Shown in pieces: positions 8,052 to 17,476 of a stretch of DNA of 64,000 nt (within the stretch, counting starts at the first letter, position 1; each line of letters opens with the position of its first letter). Under the pieces are notes generated by a model. It saw only the letters and a program-made list of their open reading frames with translations, did no database searches and was not told where the DNA came from. The stretch lies in the NCBI GenBank assembly GCA_000247545.1, contig CP003316.1, forward strand, positions 715,233 to 779,232. The letters are read 5' to 3'. Made by a program: the position numbers and the translations under genes. The stretch comes from Pyrobaculum oguniense TE7. GTDB lineage: Archaea; Thermoproteota; Thermoprotei; Thermoproteales; Thermoproteaceae.

Positions 8052-8606
8052 TTAGCAAACCTTCTTGGAGTACTTAAAGCTCAAGGTTGTGCAGGTAAAA
8101 TCGACGCTGATCCTGACAGCGTCGTTCACAGAGAGAAACGATGTGTCTACTACCAAGTCGAAGATGGAGAGATCTTTTATGTCAATTCCGTAAATTGCCA
8201 AGTATCGCCTTCGGTTGAGCTCTTCCCGTTCTGTAACCTCTCTATACGCCTCCTCTAGGCTCTTCCCGTCGCGGAGGGCCACGCGCCTTGCCCTAACCTC
8301 GGGGGAGGCCTTAAGGTAGATGCACACGTCGGCGTATGGCCTCACAACCCACGCGGTTAGGTGGCCTTCTAACACCACGTTGCCTGCCTTAGCCCTTTCC
8401 ACGGCGGCCGTGTCGACTGACTTGTCTATTTCTGGGTTAGACTCGGCGTATTTGTGAAATTCTAGAAAATCCATACCCATCTTAGTAGCCATTTCCCTAA
8501 ACAGCGTCCCAGAGGAGACTAGGGGTACTTTCAAAACCCTGGCAATTTCTCTGGCTATTGTGGTCTTACCGCTACCCGGCTGTCCAGAGACGGCTACAAC
8601 TACCAT
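8052..8606 (-). CDS. cmk: cytidylate kinase, archaeal type
   Basis: The 184-residue P-loop kinase phosphorylates CMP/dCMP with ATP. The Walker A GQPGSGKTT sits at 8-16, followed by SSGTLFREMA, typical of the archaeal Cmk family, and an RDGKSLEEAYREVTEREELNRRRY lid-type segment rich in arginine. It starts at ATG 8606, 3 bases after the stop of the upstream L34e gene. The rpl34e-cmk pair is a common crenarchaeal arrangement, and the two are probably cotranscribed. Confidence 0.9.
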   Translation of the reverse strand: MVVVAVSGQPGSGKTTIAREIARVLKVPLVSSGTLFREMATKMGMDFLEFHKYAESNPEIDKSVDTAAVERAKAGNVVLEGHLTAWVVRPYADVCIYLKASPEVRARRVALRDGKSLEEAYREVTEREELNRRRYLAIYGIDIKDLSIFDLVVDTSFLSVNDAVRISVDFTCTTLSFKYSKKVC

Positions 8607-8609
8607 CTA

Positions 8610-8867
8610 CTACTGGCCCCGCACCGCGAGCCGGATGGCGCGTGCTATTACCTTGTGAGAATAAACACCGCCGTATGGCCTGCTTGGCGCCCTAATCTTC
8701 ACACCTGTGCGGTAGATCTTCCCGTTCATGCCTCCAATCACAAGGCCAGTTATGGGACACCGCGGCGCGCCCAATGCCCGCTTCTCGTAGTGAATTACAG
8801 TACGGCTCCCCGGCGTTTTGACCATTACCCTCCTCAGACTTCTAGAGCGGTACGCCGGCCGAGGCAT
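8610..8867 (-). CDS. rpl34e: 50S ribosomal protein L34e
   Basis: The 85-residue basic protein begins [14 protein letters not shown]. The CPITG segment and the [16 protein letters not shown] tail are characteristic of archaeal/eukaryotic L34e. A longer frame begins at 8918, but the ATG at 8867 gives the family length and lies ~21 bases from a minus-strand TATA-like box at 8885-8894. It is the first gene of a short operon with cmk. Only one cysteine is present in the CPITG segment, so the zinc site seen in some L34e proteins is incomplete here. Confidence 0.92.
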   Translation of the reverse strand: MPRPAYRSRSLRRVMVKTPGSRTVIHYEKRALGAPRCPITGLVIGGMNGKIYRTGVKIRAPSRPYGGVYSHKVIARAIRLAVRGQ

Positions 8868-8884
8868 GGCTCCCTCTAAAAACC

Positions 8885-8894
8885 AATATAAAAA
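8885..8894 (-). promoter_or_regulatory. TATA-like box of rpl34e-cmk
   Basis: The minus strand reads TTTTTATATT here, about 21-24 bases before ATG 8867, consistent with leaderless initiation of the L34e operon. Confidence 0.55.
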
Positions 8895-8918
8895 CATTGA
8901 GGCCATTACTTCACCCAC

Positions 8919-9300
8919 AAGCCAACCCCCCTCACGAAGGGGGAGGTACCAACTAATCCCTCATTGTGATAGCGACAGCTCGGTGAGCATAAGCCATAGT
9001 GTAGCTACCCAGCTGTTGGATATCTCCGTTGAGGGTGGCGCTGGGTCCGGTACAAGGCTATACCTAGTGCGTATAGCATATATTGCATATATTCCTTCAT
9101 TGTATCTCCTCATTATTATGTCTCACTTACCGGCGTGGTTATCAGCGCGTTGCTGAGATAGCTACGGCTCATATTGCTTAGTCCTTAGTCTATTACCGCA
9201 GTTTTGGGTTGAGAGTTTTTAGAGGTTAGTTATCAGCGGTGTGGTGTTTGGGATATGTCCTGAATAGTGGGGGTAGTGTTGGAGACGGTGGTTGGCCTAA
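8919..9300. other. long intergenic region between rpl34e and the EF-1alpha gene
   Basis: About 400 bases contain no supported gene. The segment contains a short C-run/G-run hairpin (CCCCCTCACGAAGGGGG at 8926-8942) and AT-rich tracts near 9070-9120. I looked for tRNA and box C/D RNA signatures and could not support one. It could hold an unannotated small RNA or a decayed gene. Confidence 0.4.
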
Positions 9301-9306
9301 GAAAAA

Positions 9307-9314
9307 TTTATAAG
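9307..9314 (+). promoter_or_regulatory. TATA box of the EF-1alpha gene
   Basis: TTTATAAG lies ~25 bases before ATG 9336 within a purine-rich flank (GAAAAA), a strong archaeal promoter layout. It indicates leaderless translation from 9336 rather than from the upstream GTG at 9267. Confidence 0.75.
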
Positions 9315-9335
9315 TGTTTAAATAACGTCGCCTTC

Positions 9336-10670
9336 ATGCCGTCAATAATACTGCCACCTAAACCAACGGCACTACAAAAACCGCACATAAACCTGGCAGT
9401 GGTGGGACACGTTGACAACGGTAAGTCAACGCTGGTTGGCAGGTTGCTGTACGAAACTGGCTACGTCGATGAGAAGGGGTTCAAGGAGATTGAGGAGATG
9501 GCTAAAAAGATGGGTAAAGAGGATTTCGCCTTTGCGTGGATTCTCGACCGCTTCAAGGAGGAGAGGGAGCGCGGCGTCACTATTGAGGCGACGCACGTGG
9601 GATTTGAGACTAACAAGCTGTTTATCACCATCATTGACTTGCCTGGCCACCGCGACTTTGTTAAGAACATGATAGTAGGCGCGAGCCAGGCCGACGCCGC
9701 TTTGTTCGTGATTTCTGCCCGTCCTGGAGAGTTTGAGGCCGCAATAGGCCCGCAAGGACAGGGAAGAGAGCACCTATTCCTAATAAGGACGCTTGGCATA
9801 CAGCAGATTGTCGTAGCAGTAAACAAGATGGATGTTGTGAACTACGACCAGAAGCGATATGAGCAAGTCAAGTCCGAGGTTTCTAAGCTATTGAAGCTTC
9901 TTGGCTATGATCCGAGCAAAATACACTTTGTGCCTGTAAGTGCTGTCAAGGGAGACAACGTTAGGATCAAGTCGTCAAATACGCCGTGGTACAACGGCCC
10001 CACGCTTCTAGAAGTTCTTGACACCTTCCAGCCGCCGCCGAGGCCTACCGACAAGCCTCTGAGGCTCCCAATACAAGACGTCTTCTCCATCACAGGTGCA
10101 GGTACTGTGGTAGTGGGCCGTGTCGAGACGGGCGTGTTGAAAACAGGAGACAGGGTCGTTGTGGTCCCGCCCGCCAAAGTAGGCGATGTCCGCTCTATTG
10201 AGACGCACCACATGAAGCTTGAGCAGGCCCAGCCGGGAGACAACGTCGGTGTAAACGTAAGGGGCATTAATAAAGAGGACGTCAAACGCGGCGATGTACT
10301 CGGCAAGGTAGACAACATACCGACAGTTGCAGAAGAGATAGTTGCCCGTATAGTAGTCCTGTGGCACCCGACGGCAATAGGCCCAGGCTACGCGCCTGTG
10401 ATGCACATACATACAGCCACTGTGCCCGTCCAGATCACAGAGCTAGTATCCAAGCTAGACCCACGTACGGGCCAAGCAGTGGAGCAGAAGCCGCAGTTTA
10501 TCAAGCAAGGCGACGTCGCAATAGTGAAGATTAAGCCGCTGAAACCTGTAGTGGCTGAAAAGTTTAGCGACTTCCCGCCGCTCGGCCGCTTCGCCCTCCG
10601 CGACATGGGCAGAACTATTGCCGCTGGCCAAATTCTTGAAGTGAAGCCAGCCCAGGTACAAATAAAGTAA
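9336..10670 (+). CDS. tuf: translation elongation factor EF-1alpha (aEF1A)
   Basis: The 444-residue GTPase delivers aminoacyl-tRNA to the ribosome. G1 is GHVDNGKST (24-32), followed by switch II DLPGHRD, NKMD and a C-terminal beta-barrel pair (GRVETGVLKTGD, then GRFALRDMGRTIAAG). The region KEERERGVTIEATH fits the archaeal/eukaryotic form. The start at ATG 9336 (MPSIILPPKP) is set by the TATA box 25 bases upstream; the longer frame adds an atypical extension. It is a single-gene unit facing herA convergently. Confidence 0.97.
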   Translation: MPSIILPPKPTALQKPHINLAVVGHVDNGKSTLVGRLLYETGYVDEKGFKEIEEMAKKMGKEDFAFAWILDRFKEERERGVTIEATHVGFETNKLFITIIDLPGHRDFVKNMIVGASQADAALFVISARPGEFEAAIGPQGQGREHLFLIRTLGIQQIVVAVNKMDVVNYDQKRYEQVKSEVSKLLKLLGYDPSKIHFVPVSAVKGDNVRIKSSNTPWYNGPTLLEVLDTFQPPPRPTDKPLRLPIQDVFSITGAGTVVVGRVETGVLKTGDRVVVVPPAKVGDVRSIETHHMKLEQAQPGDNVGVNVRGINKEDVKRGDVLGKVDNIPTVAEEIVARIVVLWHPTAIGPGYAPVMHIHTATVPVQITELVSKLDPRTGQAVEQKPQFIKQGDVAIVKIKPLKPVVAEKFSDFPPLGRFALRDMGRTIAAGQILEVKPAQVQIK

Positions 10671-10691
10671 CCGTTTTTAGCCCAAATCAAC

Positions 10692-10712
10692 AGAAAGCCT
10701 TTCTGGCTTTCT
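10692..10712. terminator. possible hairpin after the EF-1alpha gene
   Basis: An 8-bp perfect stem (AGAAAGCC / GGCTTTCT) encloses a 5-base loop, 22 bases after the tuf stop codon. A T-run (CCGTTTTTAG) comes before the stem rather than after it. Archaeal termination relies mainly on T-runs, so the hairpin may instead stabilise or process the 3' end. Confidence 0.35.
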
Positions 10713-10793
10713 AAAACTACGACGACGATTATTCATATAAGTTGTGGGGTTTGGGAAACTTGCCTTATTATGTTTTTTCCAGCTTTTTCTTCG

Positions 10794-12365
10794 TTATACT
10801 TGTCTTCTTATGCTTGGGGTTATTCCGCCGTGTTGCGTCCACCTTTGGTCAACTACTATCATTAGCGGCACTGGGACTGAGATTCCTGTTACTACCGCTT
10901 CTGCCTCGTCTAGGGTTCTCAGCGGCCTAGGGTCGTCTAGGTGCTCCGCGACTGTGGCGACGTATCGCAGGTCGTGGGGGTTTATCATTCTTTTGAATAT
11001 CTGGGTCATTGCCTGGGATACGACGTCTGGGTCCAACTTTGTAGGCCGTTGGGTGATTAGGCACAGCCCCAGGCCGAATTTCCTGCCTTCTCTTGCTATT
11101 TTTGCTATGTAGCTTTTGGCAACTGAAGAGCCAGCCGCCGGGGCGTAGTTGTGGGCTTCTTCGATTATGATTAGTGTTGTGAGGTTTTTCCTCCGTGTGG
11201 AGACTCTGTAGAGCTGGTCTAGGAGTACGGCGAGGAAGAGTTGCTGGTCGAGGATGTCGAGGCCGGATATGTCGAAGATGTGTATTGACGGAGTGGTGAG
11301 GTACATCTCGGGGTCTATTAGCTTGATTGGTTCTCCTTGATACGTCTCGCCGTATCTCGTAATGAATACGGGGCTTGTGTAGAAGAGGGCTTTTAGACGT
11401 CCTTCAAGTCCTCTTAGTGACATCTCCCCCGCAAAGCCGGGCGGGGCTGCGTGTTTGCCGCCTTCTAGGACTTCTTTTATTAGCTCTTCTACGGATGTGA
11501 GAGGTTGTCGCTCGCCGTAGCTAGTGGCGCTTTGCCACCCCTCTTCAAGTATTCGTCGTTGTGCGTCCGTAAGGCCGTATAGTAGGTCTAGGATCTTTTC
11601 TAGGGTGCGTAGGGGGATGCTACGTGGGTTTAGGCCGATTCTCGTATATGTGCGGGGGATGCCGTAGCGTTTCATAAAGGCTTGGTCGAGGTGAGTTACG
11701 TCTGTTTTGCCCACGACGAAAATCCTCACCTTTTCCGATACGTGCTTGCCCTCTTCCGAGGCCGGCACCGCCATAGAGGAGTACTCTCCATGGGGGTCTA
11801 TCACCACTATTGGGATGTCCAACGCCGAGAGCCTCTCCACTATCACACCGGCGAGGTAGCTCTTCCCGGCGCCGGTGCTGGCTAGAATTGCGCAGTGGTG
11901 CGTGACTAGCCTCTCAGCGTCTATGTATGCAGGAATCGAAGTGCCTTTTATTTTTCCTATTGATATGTACGTTCCCTCTTCTCCAGGTGCGAAGAATTGT
12001 TCAAGTTCCTCGGGTGTGGTGCTGTACACGTAGCTCAGAGGCTTGACGGGCTTCTGCGGTTTGAGGATTTTCCGGTCTCTCCTGGCGCCGAGTACCACGG
12101 CTTTGGCCTCTGTGTAGTACAGCGCCTCTTCTATTCCAAGAGTTTCTTTAATCTCCTTTACTGTAGACTCTTCGTCGAAGTGGGCAATTAGGCGCGGGTC
12201 CACCACGGCGTTCCTATGCCGTATGGCTACTACCCTGGAAATGACTCTAACTCCGTCGATCTCCGTCGCCACAAAAGAGCCTACGTCAAGTTCAACGCCT
12301 CTAAACGGCTTAAAGACGTAGTAGTACAGAGATGGCGATTTGACAACTACACCGATCTTAGCCAC
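10794..12365 (-). CDS. herA: HerA-type hexameric DNA-translocating ATPase
   Basis: The 523-residue protein has an N-terminal HAS-barrel (residues ~1-145). A RecA-like ATPase follows, with Walker A ASTGAGKS at 162-169, a VIDPHGEYS motif and Walker B LIIIEEAHN near residue 397. HerA pumps double-stranded DNA for end resection together with NurA, Mre11 and Rad50. None of these partners is in the window, unlike the classical herA-mre11-rad50-nurA operon. The start is GTG 12365, ~25 bases after a minus-strand TATA-like box near 12386-12393. It could be a paralogue dedicated to another function. Confidence 0.88.
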   Translation of the reverse strand: MAKIGVVVKSPSLYYYVFKPFRGVELDVGSFVATEIDGVRVISRVVAIRHRNAVVDPRLIAHFDEESTVKEIKETLGIEEALYYTEAKAVVLGARRDRKILKPQKPVKPLSYVYSTTPEELEQFFAPGEEGTYISIGKIKGTSIPAYIDAERLVTHHCAILASTGAGKSYLAGVIVERLSALDIPIVVIDPHGEYSSMAVPASEEGKHVSEKVRIFVVGKTDVTHLDQAFMKRYGIPRTYTRIGLNPRSIPLRTLEKILDLLYGLTDAQRRILEEGWQSATSYGERQPLTSVEELIKEVLEGGKHAAPPGFAGEMSLRGLEGRLKALFYTSPVFITRYGETYQGEPIKLIDPEMYLTTPSIHIFDISGLDILDQQLFLAVLLDQLYRVSTRRKNLTTLIIIEEAHNYAPAAGSSVAKSYIAKIAREGRKFGLGLCLITQRPTKLDPDVVSQAMTQIFKRMINPHDLRYVATVAEHLDDPRPLRTLDEAEAVVTGISVPVPLMIVVDQRWTQHGGITPSIRRQV

Positions 12366-12460
12366 GCCATTTTATAACGCCCAGCTTATATCTACGGGAG
12401 ATAGTATAAGCCAAATACTGACACCCCGGGCGTAGGTCTACGGTTTTATGAACGTTGTGA

Positions 12461-13372
12461 TCAGAGCATTCTTACCGCGAGTCTGGAGTCGAGCTTACCC
12501 TCTATGTATTCATAGTAGTTGAGCACCGGCGTCTTGACTCTGTCCAAGTCGTCTATGCCTATTCGGGGACATGCTGTGTTCACCACAAGGTCGACTTGTA
12601 GGTCGTCGATGAGGTCAGGAGAAACCTCATCTAGTACAACCACCGTGACCCCCCTCGCGGCTAACTCCCTGGCTTTTTCGTCTTGTCTCTGCCCCGGTTT
12701 AGTGCTTACCACCACAGCCACACGCTTAGCATCAACCAGATGCGACCTCGCCTTGAGCTTCATTAATCTGGCAAACTCCGGTTCCACGTCTCTGACCTCG
12801 TTGCGGAAGGGGTCGATTTGGTAGACCACGGCGTCGGGGAAGAAGAGCTTTAGCGTGATGGGGTAGAAAAGCCCGGTGGCAACCACATAGGCAACACCAC
12901 TTGGCCTCTCCCCAACCCAGCAACCGGTGATCGGCTCCTTTGCCATCGGGATACCCGAGCGTCGGCTCAACTCCTCGGCAATTCTCCTGTAGGGTACTGG
13001 GAAGTAGATAGTGCCCTCGCCGCGGAGAGTTGGCAACACGTCAGGGGGCTTGTAGTAGACTGGGATAAAGTAGGCCTCCACGCTCCCCACCACGAGTTTG
13101 TATAGGTCGGTGTCGAGCTTGACAACCCGGGCGCCTAGATTCTTCTCCAGGAGGTGGGCAATGTTTGGGGGGACTCCGTGTCCTAGGTGGAACAGCTTTC
13201 GGTAGGTTGGGTCTATCTTTACGTCGCAACTGCCCCACACGGGGCGGCCGGAGACAGCGGCCCCGGTTTTCTCCGCAATTTTCATAGCCAGCCACTTAAA
13301 CCCTGGCGGCGCCTCTATTAGTGTGTCGGGCCCCGCCGTCCACACCAGCGGGTGGACCTCTACGCTATCCAC
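12461..13372 (-). CDS. dph2: 2-(3-amino-3-carboxypropyl)histidine synthase, diphthamide biosynthesis
   Basis: The 303-residue noncanonical radical-SAM enzyme carries out the first diphthamide step on the conserved histidine of elongation factor 2, moving a 3-amino-3-carboxypropyl group from SAM. The three cluster-binding cysteines expected of archaeal Dph2 are at about C49 (WGSCD), C151 (TGCW) and C268 (NTACPR), spread over three domains. Archaea use a homodimer of this protein. Its start overlaps the 3' end of the topoisomerase gene by 8 bases, so the two are probably cotranscribed. Confidence 0.9.
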   Translation of the reverse strand: MDSVEVHPLVWTAGPDTLIEAPPGFKWLAMKIAEKTGAAVSGRPVWGSCDVKIDPTYRKLFHLGHGVPPNIAHLLEKNLGARVVKLDTDLYKLVVGSVEAYFIPVYYKPPDVLPTLRGEGTIYFPVPYRRIAEELSRRSGIPMAKEPITGCWVGERPSGVAYVVATGLFYPITLKLFFPDAVVYQIDPFRNEVRDVEPEFARLMKLKARSHLVDAKRVAVVVSTKPGQRQDEKARELAARGVTVVVLDEVSPDLIDDLQVDLVVNTACPRIGIDDLDRVKTPVLNYYEYIEGKLDSRLAVRML

Positions 13373-15173
13373 GTTGGCTGTTCCGAGATGAGTTTAAAGC
13401 CGTTTCAAGCGCCTTCTTTATCTCCTCTTTTCTAGCCTTGAGCGCTTTGTAGTACTCTTCGAATTCTTTTTTTATCTCGTAGATGAGCCTGGCTGGGGGG
13501 GTGCCGTCTGTGACTATGGAGTTAAGCGCTTTCTCCATTTTAGCCCTCACAGTTGGCTCTATGAGCTGGGGGGCGAACTGGAAGAGCGACGTGGCTAGCG
13601 CTATGCCGAGGTCTGTGGGGATGCACTTCCCCTTTGTGATTTTCATGTAGCCCCGTCTAACGTTGGTATGTATGTGGTCCTGCATAGTGGCGTCGGTGCC
13701 TATGCCGTACTTCTTCATTAGTGCCAGAAGCTCCGACTCGGTCATCTGGGGCGGCGGCTCGGTCTCCCGCTCTACCACATATACTTTCACCGCCCTAGCA
13801 GGTTCGCCTGGGCTCACCCGGGGTAGTGGCTTACTGCTCTGCCTCTCCCATGGGTAAATGCGCCAGTAACCCTCATCGACGACAATCTGTCCCTCTGCCT
13901 CCATTTCGAGCTTGCCGAAAGAGACTACGATTTTCTGTTTTTCCACCACCGCCGGTGGGCTGAGGGTGGCAAGGAAGTGCCGCACCACGAAGTCGTATAT
14001 GGCCCAGGCTTGGGGGGCAAGCTTGCCGAAGGTCTTTGCGATTTCTCCTTTAGTAGCACCTCTGGTGGGGTATATAGGTGGGTGTGCCCTGTCGTCTGAA
14101 TCGCCGCGGGTAGGCCTGAAACCGCGGCTCATCAACTCATCTGCGTAGTAGCCCAGGTGGCCGCTGGCCAGTTCTTGTAGGACTTCTCTGAGATCCAGCG
14201 TAGGGGGGTAAATGGTGGTCTCGGTTCGGGGGTACGAGATGTAGCCTCCTCTGTAGAGCTCCTCTGCTATGTCCAGTGTCCGCTTCGAGTTTATCCCAAG
14301 CCACCGGCTTGCCCTCTTCTCCAGTTCCACTGTCTCAAGCGGCACTGGCGGATTGACGTGGTGTGGCTTATACACAGCGGCTTTCACTACGCCGCGGCTA
14401 ATAGTCGCCGCCGCCTCCTCTGCCTCCTTTCTAGTCTTAAACCTCACGTCCGCAGACATCTCTATCCTGTGGCCGTCTATCTCTACCAGTGCCTTCACGA
14501 CGTAGTACTTTTCCGGCTTGAAATTCCTCCTCTGCAACTCACGGGTGACCACGATGCCCAGGACGGGTGTTTGACACGGCCCGTAGCTGAGGAACTGTCC
14601 TCTATCAAGCGAGTGCCTCACGGCGAGTGTTATGAACCTGGTGAAGACGGCGCCTAGGGTGAGGTCAACTTGCATCCTGGTGAATACCTTCTCCACCATC
14701 CTCAAGTTGATGTGGGTGGGGTTTCTGAAGGCGTTTGTTATCTCCCTCTGAGTCACGGCGTTGAAGCGGACGCGGTAAATCTTGGCGCGGGGGTTCATCA
14801 GTCGCACCAAGAGAGCCGCCTCGTAGGCTATGGCCTCGCCCTCCACGTCGGCGTCCAGTGCAAGGTAAACCTCGTGTGTCCTTGCGGCGAGGGTTCTAAG
14901 GGCCTTGACATATTTCATTGTCTCCGGTCTGTAAACTATGAGGGGTTGCGATGCGAAGAGCTCCTCTGGCGGTATCCACGTCCACACGTTCTGCCTAGCC
15001 GCGAAGTCGAAGTCCATAAGGTGGCCGCTTAGCCCCAGCGCAACGGCTTCTCTTCCGCCGTAGTTAAAGCGGTAGGCCGCCACGCCTTGTATCTTCTCCA
15101 GTTTGTACCCCCCGCCGAGGAACTTTGCAATGGCATGCGCCACCGAGCGCTTCTCCGCCACGATTAGTATCAC
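13365..15173 (-). CDS. topA: type IA DNA topoisomerase (topoisomerase III-like)
   Basis: The product has 602 residues from GTG 15173 (MILIVAEKRS). An N-terminal Toprim domain with ALDADVEGEAIAYEA holds the metal-binding acidic cluster. The catalytic tyrosine lies in GGYISYPRTETT. The IGTDATMQDHI motif is typical of topoisomerase I/III. There are no C-terminal zinc-finger cysteine pairs, unlike many TopA proteins. A longer frame reaches 15299, but residues before the Toprim strand are not family-like and a TATA-like TTTTTAAAG at about 15192-15200 precedes GTG 15173. The enzyme relaxes negative supercoils or decatenates by single-strand passage. Confidence 0.88.
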   Translation of the reverse strand: MILIVAEKRSVAHAIAKFLGGGYKLEKIQGVAAYRFNYGGREAVALGLSGHLMDFDFAARQNVWTWIPPEELFASQPLIVYRPETMKYVKALRTLAARTHEVYLALDADVEGEAIAYEAALLVRLMNPRAKIYRVRFNAVTQREITNAFRNPTHINLRMVEKVFTRMQVDLTLGAVFTRFITLAVRHSLDRGQFLSYGPCQTPVLGIVVTRELQRRNFKPEKYYVVKALVEIDGHRIEMSADVRFKTRKEAEEAAATISRGVVKAAVYKPHHVNPPVPLETVELEKRASRWLGINSKRTLDIAEELYRGGYISYPRTETTIYPPTLDLREVLQELASGHLGYYADELMSRGFRPTRGDSDDRAHPPIYPTRGATKGEIAKTFGKLAPQAWAIYDFVVRHFLATLSPPAVVEKQKIVVSFGKLEMEAEGQIVVDEGYWRIYPWERQSSKPLPRVSPGEPARAVKVYVVERETEPPPQMTESELLALMKKYGIGTDATMQDHIHTNVRRGYMKITKGKCIPTDLGIALATSLFQFAPQLIEPTVRAKMEKALNSIVTDGTPPARLIYEIKKEFEEYYKALKARKEEIKKALETALNSSRNSQRG

Positions 15174-15242
15174 TGTATACAAGTCCCCCCTCTTTAAAAA
15201 GTTGTGTAGAAAACCTTTATATAGCGGGGCGTGGGTTTGGCC

Positions 15243-15731
15243 ATGGCAGTGGATGATAAAGATCAGGAAAAGCCGCTGAGGAGGCCGCCGCCGAGGCAAC
15301 CGCCACCGCCTGCCCAGCCGGTGCCGGTTCAGCCTCTACCTCCGCCGCCTCCTCCGCCGCCGATGCAGTACCAGCAGCCGCCTCCTCCGCCGCCTGGAGC
15401 CTACCCTATACCGCCGCCGACTGTGAGGACTCAGAGGACGGTCCCCCCGCCGCCTATTGCCCCCCCGCAATCCGCCTCGGTGCCTGTGACGCCTCCGCAG
15501 GAGACTGCGCCTACTAAGACAATGCGTAAAGTAGCCGAGAGGGCGACGCCCTTGCCTCTATTCGGCATAGTGGTGGCGTTAATAGCGGCTTTGATAGGGG
15601 TAATAACTGCAGCGATGTCCGTCTTCAACGAGGCATTGTCCATCCCGTTGTTGGCGATTGCGCTGGTGGGGACCAACGCAGCTTTGTTAATAGTAGCAGT
15701 GGCAATCTGGCGTCTTATAACACGGCGTTGA
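15243..15731 (+). CDS. proline-rich two-helix membrane protein
   Basis: In this 162-residue protein, residues ~15-95 are extremely proline-rich (PPPPPPPP runs alternating with Q and R) and would form an extended hydrophilic arm. Two hydrophobic helices follow, LFGIVVALIAALIGVITAA and LLAIALVGTNAALLIVAVA, and the protein ends LITRR. It has no signal peptide. The start at ATG 15243 is favoured over 15231 because a TATA box (TTTATATA, ~15215-15222) lies about 24 bases ahead. It is divergent from topA and overlaps the 3' end of the XPD-like gene by 17 bases. The function is unknown; the arm may bind a partner or the cell envelope. Confidence 0.7.
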   Translation: MAVDDKDQEKPLRRPPPRQPPPPAQPVPVQPLPPPPPPPPMQYQQPPPPPPGAYPIPPPTVRTQRTVPPPPIAPPQSASVPVTPPQETAPTKTMRKVAERATPLPLFGIVVALIAALIGVITAAMSVFNEALSIPLLAIALVGTNAALLIVAVAIWRLITRR

Positions 15732-17442
15732 AAAACTCCCTAATACTCTCCTCGGCCTCCTCCACGCCGCCTACTATAGTAGCGCCGGAGGTTAAGTCTG
15801 AGAGTTGCCCCCACAGATCGGGCTCCGCGTACCGCCTATCGAGTAGCGCTATGACGCCTCTGTCTCCCGGCCCTCTGAAAAGTCTCCCAACGGCTTGTCT
15901 AATGCCCACAACTGCTTCGTATAGGTAGACAGCCTCCCAAGCCTTTTCTCTCAGCTTCGGCCTCAATATTTCCACCCTCCTTTCTAGGTATGGCGAGGGT
16001 TCTGGGAACGGCACTCCCACAATGGCCACCGTTGAGAGTAGGTTCTCGCCGTCTCTCGTATACTCCACGCCTTCGGTATACCTGCCCCTTGCCACTGCCC
16101 CTATGAAAAACTTATCGGGAAGCTCCTCTGCCACCTCGCCGGAGTCCTCATACCAGTGTGGGATAGATATTTTCAGGTATTTGCGAACTCCTTTCATGAC
16201 TTCGTAGGATGGAAAGACGGCCAAGATCCCGCGGGGCGATAGGTTTATAAGCGTCGCAAGCCGCTTCGCCAATCCGAAGTACATCTCTTCTCCCCTCTCC
16301 GCATACCTCGTGGTGACTCCCACGTCTATTATAGTGAGGTAGTTCTCTCTTGGTACATACGCGTTGAAGGGGACGTCGAGCTTCTCGTATTTAGTCAAGC
16401 CCAGGTTTTGGGCGAACAGCTCCACGGGCAGTGTGCCGCTGAGGTAGACTACGGCGTATGCCCCCCGCAACGCCTCCCTAACCACGGTTGCGGGGTCTAG
16501 TGGGTAGAGAGCAAGCACTTTTGATCCCTCCGTTTCCTCCACCTCTGCGTAAAGCCGCGTCTTTGTCCTAAGAGCCTCCTTGAGCTCTTTAAGGAGCAGA
16601 AGAGGCGTATAGGGGGTGGACCTCCTCTCAATTTTTAACGCGGTGATTTTCCCAATTGCCTCGTCTAGGTCTAGGTCGGCGATTAACGAGAGGAGATCGC
16701 CTATCTCCACTGTTCCGGTGGTTTTTCTAACAAAGGCGTAGAGTCTGTATATCTTTGCCGCCTCTTCGAGGAAGCCGTATTTCCGCGCCTCTCTGTAGGC
16801 TTGTCTTATCTCACTTTCATTGAGCTTGAAGCCGTGTAGCTGAACCACGGCGTCGAAAACGGAGTGTGCCTCGTCTATTATTACTACTCTTTTCCTGACA
16901 TCAGCCCCCTCTTTACTAAATACATAGTAGTATGTAGATATCAGTATCTTAGCATCTCTCAGTTTCTTCTTTGCGTATTCATAGGGACAACTGCCGGCTG
17001 CGCAGAGAAACTTCACGTAGGCTGAAACGCTTCGTAGAGGCGCGTCGACCTCCATCGGGGGATAGTAGGCGCACTTCCCCGTCTTCCTCAAATACGAGCA
17101 CTCGGCTAAGAATTCAAGATAGGACAACTTCCTGAGTTGTGGGTAACAACACATATCCTGACGACTCTTTATGACGACGTAGTCCACCTCGACGCCTTTC
17201 TTTCTCATCTTTGAGAGCTCCCGCACAGGAGGTTCTAGTTCAGCCCTTGTCCTCACGGCGTAGTGTATTGGGATTCCCGTTTCCAGCGTGAACTTCACGG
17301 CCGCCGCGAGCACCGCCGCCGTTTTGCCCAGCCCTGTTGGGGCGTTTATAAGAGCCGGCACGCCGTTGCGCAGAGAATCGTATACTTTGCGGTAGATGTC
17401 TTCCTGGAACGGCCTAAAACTGGGATAGGGGAAGATCTCCAC
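15715..17442 (-). CDS. xpd: XPD/Rad3-family iron-sulfur helicase
   Basis: This is a 575-residue superfamily 2 helicase. It has Walker A APTGLGKT, a DEAH box ([13 protein letters not shown]), a C-terminal YLSGTLP motif and [18 protein letters not shown] (motif VI). Between motifs Ia and II, cysteines in DMCCYPQ, CSYL, KCAYY and CPYE supply the ligands of the 4Fe-4S cluster that couples DNA strand separation. Such helicases unwind 5'-3' in excision repair. GTG 17442 is chosen because a minus-strand TATA-like TAAAAATATA at 17461-17470 lies 24 bases upstream and [13 protein letters not shown] is family-like. A longer frame begins at 17625. Confidence 0.9.
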   Translation of the reverse strand: MEIFPYPSFRPFQEDIYRKVYDSLRNGVPALINAPTGLGKTAAVLAAAVKFTLETGIPIHYAVRTRAELEPPVRELSKMRKKGVEVDYVVIKSRQDMCCYPQLRKLSYLEFLAECSYLRKTGKCAYYPPMEVDAPLRSVSAYVKFLCAAGSCPYEYAKKKLRDAKILISTYYYVFSKEGADVRKRVVIIDEAHSVFDAVVQLHGFKLNESEIRQAYREARKYGFLEEAAKIYRLYAFVRKTTGTVEIGDLLSLIADLDLDEAIGKITALKIERRSTPYTPLLLLKELKEALRTKTRLYAEVEETEGSKVLALYPLDPATVVREALRGAYAVVYLSGTLPVELFAQNLGLTKYEKLDVPFNAYVPRENYLTIIDVGVTTRYAERGEEMYFGLAKRLATLINLSPRGILAVFPSYEVMKGVRKYLKISIPHWYEDSGEVAEELPDKFFIGAVARGRYTEGVEYTRDGENLLSTVAIVGVPFPEPSPYLERRVEILRPKLREKAWEAVYLYEAVVGIRQAVGRLFRGPGDRGVIALLDRRYAEPDLWGQLSDLTSGATIVGGVEEAEESIREFFNAVL

Positions 17443-17444
17443 TG

Positions 17445-17470
17445 TTATATTTAAAGCATCTATATTTTTA
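17445..17470. promoter_or_regulatory. interleaved divergent promoters of xpd and nicotinate phosphoribosyltransferase
   Basis: Plus-strand TTATATTTA (17445-17453) sits ~27 bases before ATG 17477. Minus-strand TAAAAATATA (17461-17470) sits ~24 bases before GTG 17442. The two boxes lie in the 34 bases between the divergent start codons and point across each other, so the initiation complexes would clash. Confidence 0.5.
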
Positions 17471-17476
17471 GAAGAC

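Noticed and set aside
8926-9180. Possible tRNA or box C/D guide RNA before the EF-1alpha gene
   Set aside because: Some C- and D-like boxes occur, but they could not be paired in the correct order and no cloverleaf was found.
12732-13295. Extra minus-strand frames inside dph2
   Set aside because: They are out-of-frame shadows on the same strand as a well supported gene.
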